DNA of 10,641 nt from Alphaproteobacteria bacterium UBA4588 (GTDB lineage Bacteria > Pseudomonadota > Alphaproteobacteria > Puniceispirillales > Puniceispirillaceae): assembly GCA_002387605.1 (NCBI GenBank), contig DGJU01000088.1, positions 1 to 10,641 of the forward strand, read 5' to 3'. This document shows, in pieces, positions 1-6,199 of this stretch. Numbering within the stretch: position 1 is the stretch's first letter; the number at the start of each line of letters is the position of its first letter. The translations under genes and the position numbers were made by a program. The notes beneath the pieces are model-generated. The model was not told the origin of the DNA, searched no databases, and saw only the letters and a list, made by a program, of their open reading frames with translations.

Positions 1-1
1 A

Positions 2-637
2 CCAATGCCGGGCGCAAACCTGCCGCTTGCTACATTAGGAACCTTTATCCTATGGCTTGGTTGGTTTGGTTTCAACGGCGGCTCGCAGCTTGCGATGGGT
101 ACAATTGGTGATGTTGCTGATGTGTCACGTATCTTTGCTAATACAAATGCTGCTGCTGCTGGTGGCTCGCTCGTTGCGCTTGTCCTCACACAGCTTCTGT
201 ACAAGAAAGCTGACCTTACAATGGTCCTGAACGGTGCGCTTGCTGGTCTGGTATCCATTACAGCTGAGCCACTAACGCCAACTCTTGGTCAAGCAACGCT
301 TATCGGCGGCTTTGGCGGCGTAATTGTTGTCTTTGTTGTCCCATTGCTTGATAAGCTGAAGATTGATGATGTTGTTGGTGCTATTCCGGTTCACCTGGTT
401 GCAGGTATCTGGGGAACAATCGCAGTTGCTATCACGAACACTGATGCATCACTCAGCACCCAGCTTGTTGGTATCGCTATTGTTGGCGCCTTTACCTTTG
501 TTATCTCGTTCATCGTATGGAAAATCATCGATATGATTATGGGTATCCGGGTTTCAGAAGAAGCTGAGATTATTGGTCTCGATAAATCTGAGCTTGGCAT
601 GGAAGCCTATCCTGAGTTTTCTCGCCAAGGCTCATAA
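2..637 (+). CDS. amt: Ammonium transporter (Amt/MEP/Rh family), 5'-truncated by window edge
   Basis: This is the C-terminal half of an inner-membrane ammonium channel. The frame is open to the first base, so the gene starts outside the window and the ATG at position 5 is an internal Met. About 211 residues remain, roughly half of a normal 400-450-residue Amt. Family landmarks are visible: LWLGWFGFNGGS, the ANTNAAAAGG helix, and KIDDVVGAIPVHLVAGIWGT, whose His (codon 392-394) matches the second His of the twin-His pore pair. The first His and the Phe gate lie upstream. The protein ends in a hydrophilic cytoplasmic tail (GLDKSELGMEAYPEF), the type of tail that couples the subunits of the trimer. 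Amt genes usually follow a glnK-type PII gene, which would lie left of the window. An intrinsic terminator follows. The family call is very secure; the exact subfamily is not. Confidence 0.95.
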   Translation, partial: PMPGANLPLATLGTFILWLGWFGFNGGSQLAMGTIGDVADVSRIFANTNAAAAGGSLVALVLTQLLYKKADLTMVLNGALAGLVSITAEPLTPTLGQATLIGGFGGVIVVFVVPLLDKLKIDDVVGAIPVHLVAGIWGTIAVAITNTDASLSTQLVGIAIVGAFTFVISFIVWKIIDMIMGIRVSEEAEIIGLDKSELGMEAYPEFSRQGS

Positions 638-651
638 GACCTTCAGACTAC

Positions 652-689
652 ATCACTCACCGGGTCACAAGACTGTCTCGGTGAGTGAT
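652..689 (+). other. Perfect 11-bp hairpin after amt
   Basis: Arms 652-662 and 679-689 are exact reverse complements (ATCACTCACCG / CGGTGAGTGAT) around a 16-nt loop, 14 bp past the amt stop codon. No T-run follows directly, so by itself it is not a canonical terminator. It may protect the 3' end of the amt mRNA or act with the terminator about 25 bp further on. A small hairpin, GCTC-TTTT-GAGC at 698-709, lies between the two. Confidence 0.6.
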
Positions 690-712
690 ATAAAACGGCT
701 CTTTTGAGCGAG

Positions 713-741
713 AGTTCTGCTGTTAAGGCAGAACTTTTTTT
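713..741 (+). terminator. Rho-independent terminator of amt
   Basis: Arms AGTTCTGC (713-720) and GCAGAACT (728-735) form a perfect 8-bp stem with a 7-nt loop, followed at once by a run of seven T (735-741). This is the textbook intrinsic terminator layout on the + strand. It lies 76 bp beyond the amt stop and separates amt from ltaE transcription. Confidence 0.88.
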
Positions 742-828
742 ATGTCTTAATGCTGTCATATATTGAGTTTCTGGCGTTAACAGGATAAGGCAAGAAGGTG
801 TCTTGTTTGCGTTAGGTGCAATATCTTC

Positions 829-835
829 AAAGGAA
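829..835 (+). promoter_or_regulatory. Ribosome binding site fixing the ltaE start
   Basis: AAAGGAA lies 7 nt before the ATG at 843. It favours that ATG over an in-frame GTG at 816, which has no comparable site and would add nine residues not seen in the family. Confidence 0.75.
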
Positions 836-842
836 CTCTTTT

Positions 843-1868
843 ATGACCCCTGATTTTCGGAGTGATACGGTTACCAAGCCAGATGATGCGATGCGCGCTG
901 CAATGGCGGCTGCTCCTGTTGGTGATGATGTTTATGGTGATGATCCGAGTGTAAATGCTCTTGAGGAGCGTGTTGCGCAGATGCTGGGAAAGCCGGCGGG
1001 GTTATTTGTAACCTCAGGCACACAGTCAAATCTAATTGCGATTTTAGGGCATTGCCGCCGGGGTGAAGAATTTCTCTCAGGCGAGCGTTATCACTCTATG
1101 AAAGATGAAGCCGGCGGTGCGGCTGTTCTTGGCAGTGTTGTGCCGCAAACATTACCGGTCGCAGATGATGGCAGTATTTCTGAGGATTCTGTGAGGGCTG
1201 CTATCAAGCCTGATGACGTTCATTTGCCGATATCGCGGCTTCTTTGTCTTGAAAATACGGTATCTGGCCGGGTGCAGTCCAAGCGCAATCTTGATAGCTT
1301 GACGAGCATTGCGCGCGAACATGGTCTCAAAACGCATCTTGATGGTGCCCGTCTGATGAATGCGGTTGTTAGCTCAGATGTATCAGCATCTGATTATGCG
1401 GCCGGCTTTAACTCTGTTTCGCTCTGTATTTCAAAAGGGCTTGGCGCTCCTGTGGGCTCGGTACTTGTCGGGGATGAAGATTTTATTAAGGCTGGTAGGC
1501 GTCTTCGCAAAATGCTCGGTGGTGGTATGCGGCAGGCAGGCGTGATTGCGGCTGCTTGTGATTATGCGCTCTCATATAATATTGAGAGGCTAGCTGACGA
1601 CCATCTAAGAGCCTCTGGGGTCGCCCGCCGGTTATCGGAAATCGATGAGGTGCATGTTTCGCTCAATGAGGTTGAGACAAACATGGTTTATCTACAACTC
1701 CCCGATGATGTTGCGCCGGGGCTAAAAGCGTTTTTGGCCGAACGTGGCATGACGATAAGCCCGCCCTGTCCAAAATTCAGGCTTGTCATGCATAAAGATA
1801 TTACAGATGCTGCTAGTGATAGTCTGGTTGAAGGTATTGCAGACTTCATGGCGCAGTGCCGCTCATAG
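843..1868 (+). CDS. ltaE: Low-specificity L-threonine aldolase (PLP-dependent)
   Basis: This cytosolic fold-type I PLP enzyme cleaves L-threonine and L-allo-threonine to glycine and acetaldehyde. From the ATG at 843 it has 341 residues, close to the E. coli LtaE length. The N-terminus MTPDFRSDTVTKP and the block PVGDDVYGDDPSVNALE match LtaE nearly residue for residue. The PLP lysine is K198 in CISKGLGAPVGS. HLDGAR holds H165, D167 (pyridine-N contact) and R170. H84, in the segment before DEAGGAAVLGS, matches the active-site His83 of the E. coli enzyme. GGGMRQAG follows near residue 225. The gene stands alone, with 205 bp before it (including the amt terminator) and 235 bp after it; I see no terminator directly behind it. 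Closely related aldolases may differ in preference for allo-threonine or other beta-hydroxy amino acids. Confidence 0.95.
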   Translation: MTPDFRSDTVTKPDDAMRAAMAAAPVGDDVYGDDPSVNALEERVAQMLGKPAGLFVTSGTQSNLIAILGHCRRGEEFLSGERYHSMKDEAGGAAVLGSVVPQTLPVADDGSISEDSVRAAIKPDDVHLPISRLLCLENTVSGRVQSKRNLDSLTSIAREHGLKTHLDGARLMNAVVSSDVSASDYAAGFNSVSLCISKGLGAPVGSVLVGDEDFIKAGRRLRKMLGGGMRQAGVIAAACDYALSYNIERLADDHLRASGVARRLSEIDEVHVSLNEVETNMVYLQLPDDVAPGLKAFLAERGMTISPPCPKFRLVMHKDITDAASDSLVEGIADFMAQCRS

Positions 1869-2048
1869 CACCCAAATTTTGCCTTATTTCTGGTAGATAA
1901 TGTAGGGTAATAAAATGATCATAGTGGCGTTCATACCGGTTTTGTAATATTCTTTCGTCCTTTTACGGGCTCCTTATTTTATGATATCGTTGTGCAGGTT
2001 TTGCTAATAGCATGCTGTGCCTTGTGTCAGGCATATTGAATGCTTCTT

Positions 2049-2066
2049 ACGGCACGGTTTTGCCGT
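2049..2066 (+). other. Short inverted repeat in the mgtE leader
   Basis: ACGGCA (2049-2054) and TGCCGT (2061-2066) can pair around a 6-nt loop, ending 37 nt before the mgtE start codon and upstream of its ribosome binding site. The stem is only 6 bp, with no T-run behind it. I cannot match the leader to a known Mg2+ riboswitch, and the repeat may be chance. Confidence 0.25.
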
Positions 2067-2103
2067 GTGATGTGGTAAGTCGAGGAACAGGAAGGGACAT
2101 GTC

Positions 2104-3546
2104 ATGGTAAATCACGCCGGTCACGATGGCACAAACCGACCAGTCAATGACGATACTATTTCGTCGGCTCAGACAAGCGAGGCTGTGAGCCCCAATCTCG
2201 GATCAATCTACGGCCTGACACCCAAAGTTGAAGCGGCGTTTCATGAGGCGTTTTCCCAACAGGAATGGCAGCGTGTGCGGATGTTGCTGGACCCGCTTCA
2301 CCCGGCTGATAAGGCTGACCTGTTTGAGCGGATGGGTATGAAGGAATGTGTCGCGCTCATTCAGCATCTGGGCGATGATTTGGACCCAGAAATCCTGCCC
2401 TATCTGAATGATGATGTGCGCGAAGAAATTATTGATAATTTAGGCCCACATATTGTTGCACAATCTGTTACCGAATTAGATTCAGATGATGCTGTAACGC
2501 TTGCCGAAGACCTTGACCCTGACGAGCTGGATGATTTGCTTGCGGCATTGCCTGTTCAGGATCGTGAAGTGGTTGAGCAGGGGCTATCCTATCCGGATGA
2601 TTCTGCTGGCCGGATGATGCAGCGTGAAATGGTTGTTGTGCCGCCATTCTGGACAGTCGGACAGACGATTGACCATCTGCGCAGCTTCGAGCCTGAACGA
2701 ACTGAATTTTATCTGATTATGGTCACTGACGTTAACGGTCATCCGGTGGGAGAGATTAGGCTTGACCGATTGCTATGTTCGGCCCGCCCGCGCCGGATCA
2801 GTGAAATCATGGAAACAGATTTACGCTCTATTCCTGTGTTGATGGATCAGGAAGAAATTGCCTTGCTGTTCCGCCGTTACGGGATGGTAACAACGGGGGT
2901 TATTGATGAAGAAGGCAGACTTGTCGGCATCATCACTCTTGATGATATTATTGATGTTATCGATGAAGAAGCAGAAGAAGATCTGATGGCTCTTGCAGGT
3001 GTGTCTGACGGTAGTATCCGAACCTCTATCATTGAAACGTTGCGGGCACGTTCCGCGTGGTTGATGCTTAATTTAATGACAGCGGTTCTGGCGTCTCTGG
3101 TGATCGGGATGTTTGAAGAGACGATTGAGAAAGTTGTTGCGCTTGCTGTGTTGATGCCGATTGTTGCGTCTATGGGCGGAAATGCTGGCACGCAGACTGT
3201 AACGGTTGCTGTCCGTGCGATTGCAATGCGCGAATTCAGCCCAAAGACAGCCATTACATTCGGGATAAGAGAACTTTTTGTTGGTATTTTAAACGGTCTT
3301 GTCTTTGCTGTGATAGCCGCTGTACTGTCTTATATCTGGTTCAGACAGCTGGATGTTTCGCTTATTCTTGGCTTTGCGATGCTGATTAATCTAGTCGTTG
3401 CAGGGATTTCAGGCACGCTGGTGCCGCTTATTCTTTTGCGGACGGGTGTTGACCCTGCTGTTGCGTCTAGTGTGTTTATTACAACGATTACAGATGTAAT
3501 CGGTTTTTTCGTCTTTTTAGGTCTGGCAGCGCTTCTCCTGATTTAA
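2104..3546 (+). CDS. mgtE: Magnesium transporter MgtE
   Basis: MgtE is a homodimeric inner-membrane Mg2+-selective channel gated by its own cytosolic Mg2+-sensing domains. The 480 residues show the full architecture. A hydrophilic tail of about 38 residues comes first, then the helical MgtE N domain (about 42-165, with LHPADKADLFERM). Two CBS domains follow (about 170-230 and 233-290, the second ending in TLDDIIDVIDEEAEEDL). Five membrane segments lie at about 317-337, 344-366, 391-413, 421-444 and 453-480. The pore signature GGNAGTQTVTVAVRA is at 358-372, and D464 in TTITDVIGFF matches the Mg2+-binding pore Asp (D432) of Thermus MgtE. GGAAGGGA lies 6 nt before the ATG; another ATG at 2099 is out of frame. 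The DUF1489 gene follows after 38 bp and may be co-transcribed. The N-terminal tail is somewhat longer than in Thermus MgtE. Confidence 0.96.
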   Translation: MVNHAGHDGTNRPVNDDTISSAQTSEAVSPNLGSIYGLTPKVEAAFHEAFSQQEWQRVRMLLDPLHPADKADLFERMGMKECVALIQHLGDDLDPEILPYLNDDVREEIIDNLGPHIVAQSVTELDSDDAVTLAEDLDPDELDDLLAALPVQDREVVEQGLSYPDDSAGRMMQREMVVVPPFWTVGQTIDHLRSFEPERTEFYLIMVTDVNGHPVGEIRLDRLLCSARPRRISEIMETDLRSIPVLMDQEEIALLFRRYGMVTTGVIDEEGRLVGIITLDDIIDVIDEEAEEDLMALAGVSDGSIRTSIIETLRARSAWLMLNLMTAVLASLVIGMFEETIEKVVALAVLMPIVASMGGNAGTQTVTVAVRAIAMREFSPKTAITFGIRELFVGILNGLVFAVIAAVLSYIWFRQLDVSLILGFAMLINLVVAGISGTLVPLILLRTGVDPAVASSVFITTITDVIGFFVFLGLAALLLI

Positions 3547-3584
3547 CAACTTGCCAGCATGACCCGGTGTACTAATTTATCATT

Positions 3585-4001
3585 ATGACAGTTCATTTAA
3601 AAAAACTCTCGGTTGGTTCAACCTCTCTTGACTCTCTTCGCAGCTGGCAGGATGTACGGGTTGCAAATGGCCTTCCCATTATCCACCCAACGCGGAATAA
3701 GCCCCGCCGGGCGGATGAAATTCTTGATGGTGGCTCGCTATATTGGGTCATCAAAGGCCAGATGGTTGCGCGTCAACGGATTGCTGATTTATGTGACGTT
3801 ACGCGTGATGATGGCCGTCCAGCCTGCGGCATTGTTCTTGAACCAGGATTATTTCCGGTATGGCCACGCCGCTTCCGTGCCTTTCAGGGATGGCGCTATC
3901 TGGAAGTTGATGATGCGCCTGCCGATATGCCGGTCAGCGATGATGCAACCCCGCTTCCCGCTGATCTTGCCTCCGAATTAAGAGAACTCGGCCTGTTATA
4001 G
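3585..4001 (+). CDS. DUF1489 family protein of unknown function
   Basis: This is a 138-residue soluble protein with no signal peptide or membrane segment. It matches the alphaproteobacterial DUF1489 family in length and in its main blocks: N-terminal MTVHLKKLSVG, PRRADEILDGGSLYWVIKG near residues 40-58, ARQRI just after, and FQGWRYLEVDDAP near residues 99-111. No biochemical role is established for the family, and I see no catalytic motif. It lies 38 bp after mgtE on the same strand, so read-through from mgtE is likely. No good Shine-Dalgarno is visible before the ATG, which would fit translation coupled to upstream transcription, but the start agrees with the family's N-terminus. It converges on the nuclease gene with a 24-bp gap and no obvious terminator between them. 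Confidence 0.85.
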   Translation: MTVHLKKLSVGSTSLDSLRSWQDVRVANGLPIIHPTRNKPRRADEILDGGSLYWVIKGQMVARQRIADLCDVTRDDGRPACGIVLEPGLFPVWPRRFRAFQGWRYLEVDDAPADMPVSDDATPLPADLASELRELGLL

Positions 4002-4025
4002 CGGTAAGCGTGAAAGCGGCGTGAA

Positions 4026-4556
4026 TTAGGGTGATTTGGCGATAATATGAGCTGCTGGTAAGGAGGCGGAGCGTTTTGCGCGTCGCCATTTATCAGGCAT
4101 CATAAACTGGCCATTCCAGAGACCGCGCTTTGCATGACGCGCATGTTCCTGAGCAGAATGGTAATCTTTGGAATAGGCTAGATAGGCAACTGCCAGCCCT
4201 TTTTCGACAAGCCATTGCGAGATATCTTTATCAGCCTGAAAACAGCGCGCTACTTTTCGCTTGTAGTGGTCAATATCGACGATTTCGCATGATAGTGTTT
4301 TTTGATGTGCAAGCAAAAGAAGAAGCGCGTCTTTGGCTGCCTGACCACAGGCGTATTTTAGGCCATTCTCGTCAATGCAGGCTTGTTTTAGCTCCGGGGC
4401 ATCAATCCCAAATAGCCGAAGCCTTTCTGCGCCAGCCCGCAACGAATCTCCGTCGCTAACCTTGGTGATCACAAAATCCTGTCGTGCTCCTGCTTCGGCT
4501 GAAACAGTTAGTAGCACACAAAACCCAAAAACATATAACAGTCGATAAAACACCAT
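4026..4556 (-). CDS. Exported thermonuclease-like (SNase domain) nuclease
   Basis: This is a staphylococcal-nuclease-fold protein, predicted to be a Ca2+-dependent phosphodiesterase acting on DNA or RNA outside the cytoplasm. From the ATG at 4556 it has 176 residues. Residues 1-22 form a signal peptide (MVFYRLLYVFGFCVLLTVSAEA) with likely cleavage near residue 22. The SNase domain spans about 28-148. The metal and catalytic set is complete by alignment to staphylococcal nuclease: D35 and D37 (DGD), R47 (Arg35), D52 and E55 in GIDAPE (Asp40 and Glu43), and R100 in DHYKRKVARC (Arg87). Four Cys (60, 70, 90, 105) could form disulfides in the periplasm. The C-terminus is basic. The frame extends upstream to a TTG at 4598, but that start has no ribosome site and would bury the signal peptide; AGCAGG just before the ATG is a weak site. 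The natural substrate is unknown. Confidence 0.88.
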   Translation of the reverse strand: MVFYRLLYVFGFCVLLTVSAEAGARQDFVITKVSDGDSLRAGAERLRLFGIDAPELKQACIDENGLKYACGQAAKDALLLLLAHQKTLSCEIVDIDHYKRKVARCFQADKDISQWLVEKGLAVAYLAYSKDYHSAQEHARHAKRGLWNGQFMMPDKWRRAKRSASLPAAHIIAKSP

Positions 4557-4654
4557 AATACCTGCTGCCAGATTAACGCTAGATACCAGTCTAGGCAAGT
4601 AGAGGGGGGATGTCGGTTATCAGTTAGGGTTATCGGCCTATCCCAAAAGGGGGG

Positions 4655-5971
4655 TTAGGTATTATCCGTTTGGGCAGGGAAATCAAGATAGGGATTTGCA
4701 CTCAGCATGGCGGTTGCTAAATCATCATCTTCTGTGATGTCATCCCATGCAGCTTCGGGATTCAAGGTGGCTGCAATGGCTGTTCCAGCTTCAGGAACGG
4801 CAATAAAGGGCCCTTGTGCTTCGGCAGGAACAGGCGCACGTGCCTTCATTCGGGCTAGGGCATAGACACCAGTTGCAATATGGACAATGACAAGTCCGGC
4901 AAAATAAGCACGATTAGACACAAATTCCATAAATACCGCGATGAGGGGCGAGCCGACAACAGCGCCAATCCCGTTTACCATAATCAGGGTAGAGGCTGTC
5001 CCTACCATCTGGCTGGGCGTAAGATAGTCATTAGCATGCGCGATACACAGCGAATAGATAGTCATGCTAAACCCACCATAAAGCGCCATTAATATAATCA
5101 GAGGCCAGAATTGTTCTGCACTGAAAAAGGCGGCTGCTGCTGCGGCAAGGGCCGAGATAATGGCTACAAGAAAGATCACTAACCGTCTATCTAGAATGTC
5201 TGACAGACGTCCCACAGGATATTGTAAAACCATTGTTCCAATTGTAACAGCAACCAAAAATAGGGATGCTTGTGATGACGTCATGCCAATGGATTTGGCA
5301 TAGGCTGTTCCCATACCAAAAGTCATTGCAGTAGAGACGCCTGAAAACAGCATCGCCACCATCGCAAGCGGTGAGATAGAATAGAGCCGGCGCAAAGAGA
5401 CTTGCTCAGGTGCTGAGAATTCTGGCGCTTGTCCTGCTGTTACAAGAATAGGCACCACAGCAATGGACACAAAAACAGAGGCAATGATAAACAGAAAACT
5501 TGTTACGCCATCATCAAGGCCGCCCAGCATTTGGCCCAGCCCCATACCGCCCATGGTGATAACCATATAGATTGATAATATCTGGCCACGTGTCTGATTG
5601 GTCGCTTTTTCGTTAAGCCAGCTTTCGACAACAATATACATGCCAGCATAGGTAAAGCCGGTCAGCAGGCGCATGCCTGCCCAAATGCCAGCATTATCTG
5701 TGATAACATGGATAAGGGCTGCTGCTGAAGCGATCGCTGATAATGCGCCAAAGGTTCTGATATGGCCAACATTCGATAGAATGCGCGGCACAAAAAGTGA
5801 CCCTATAAAAATGCCAAGAAAATACCCACCCATCATGAAGCCGGTGCCGATGTTGCTGAGCTCAGCTGCGGCGGCCCGCAAGCCCAGTAATATCTGAAGC
5901 AGGCCATTGCCAATCATGATCAGAAGAAGGCCGAAAAACAAAGGCCATGTTGATAAAAGAGAGCGAAGCAT
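4655..5971 (-). CDS. MFS transporter, YcaD-like
   Basis: This is a 438-residue major facilitator superfamily carrier of the inner membrane with about 12 hydrophobic helices up to residue 375. It resembles the YcaD subgroup: VVESWLNEKATNQTRGQ (114-130) after helix 4, VGRLSDILDRR (253-263) as the motif-A loop between helices 8 and 9, and SLCIAHANDYLTPSQ (307-321). Substrates of this subgroup are not established, so none is assigned. After the last helix comes a 60-residue cytosolic tail with GPFIAVPEAG (387-396) and an acidic patch (WDDITEDDDLA, 409-419); E. coli YcaD, at about 380 residues, lacks it. The ATG at 5971 has only a distant GGAG 13 nt upstream. A 228-bp gap separates it from glnE upstream, so it probably has its own promoter. 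Confidence 0.9.
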   Translation of the reverse strand: MLRSLLSTWPLFFGLLLIMIGNGLLQILLGLRAAAAELSNIGTGFMMGGYFLGIFIGSLFVPRILSNVGHIRTFGALSAIASAAALIHVITDNAGIWAGMRLLTGFTYAGMYIVVESWLNEKATNQTRGQILSIYMVITMGGMGLGQMLGGLDDGVTSFLFIIASVFVSIAVVPILVTAGQAPEFSAPEQVSLRRLYSISPLAMVAMLFSGVSTAMTFGMGTAYAKSIGMTSSQASLFLVAVTIGTMVLQYPVGRLSDILDRRLVIFLVAIISALAAAAAAFFSAEQFWPLIILMALYGGFSMTIYSLCIAHANDYLTPSQMVGTASTLIMVNGIGAVVGSPLIAVFMEFVSNRAYFAGLVIVHIATGVYALARMKARAPVPAEAQGPFIAVPEAGTAIAATLNPEAAWDDITEDDDLATAMLSANPYLDFPAQTDNT

Positions 5972-6039
5972 ATACCGATTTACACTCCACTGAAAAGCGC
6001 CCGCACAGCGGCGGCATGGTTGATAAAAATGTCAGACTA

Positions 6040-6052
6040 AATGCGTCGCATT
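6040..6052. promoter_or_regulatory. 13-bp dyad upstream of the MFS gene, possible operator
   Basis: AATGCG (6040-6045) and CGCATT (6047-6052) are exact inverted repeats around a single central T. The centre is 75 bp upstream of the MFS transporter start codon. This is a typical position for a repressor or activator site, but no regulator gene is adjacent and a second copy was not seen. It may be chance. Confidence 0.3.
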
Positions 6053-6199
6053 GGGCGTGTTTAATAAATAGCTATCTCTGGTTTCTGTGAGGCTAGTTGA
6101 GGGCTTAAACACCTAAAAACGAGTTCACGCAAGAAAAAAAGAAACAATGCCAAAAAAAACCGTGAAACCACTCAAGCTGTGTTCGCAAACAGGCCATTA

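Noticed and set aside
816..842. GTG at 816 as the ltaE start
   Set aside because: The ATG at 843 has a good AAAGGAA site at 7-nt spacing and gives the N-terminus usual for the family.
1869..2103. An Mg2+-sensing riboswitch in the mgtE leader
   Set aside because: Only a 6-bp hairpin and short palindromes are visible, with no multi-helix M-box-like arrangement and no attenuator followed by a T-run.
2877..3254. A 125-codon open frame antisense to mgtE
   Set aside because: It lies wholly opposite the CBS and pore regions of mgtE. Its Ser/Ile/Thr-rich translation is the usual mirror of a membrane-protein gene.
4130..4459. A 109-codon open frame on the + strand across the nuclease gene
   Set aside because: It is antisense to the SNase domain, whose catalytic residues are all conserved on the - strand. 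The opposite frame shows no recognisable domain.
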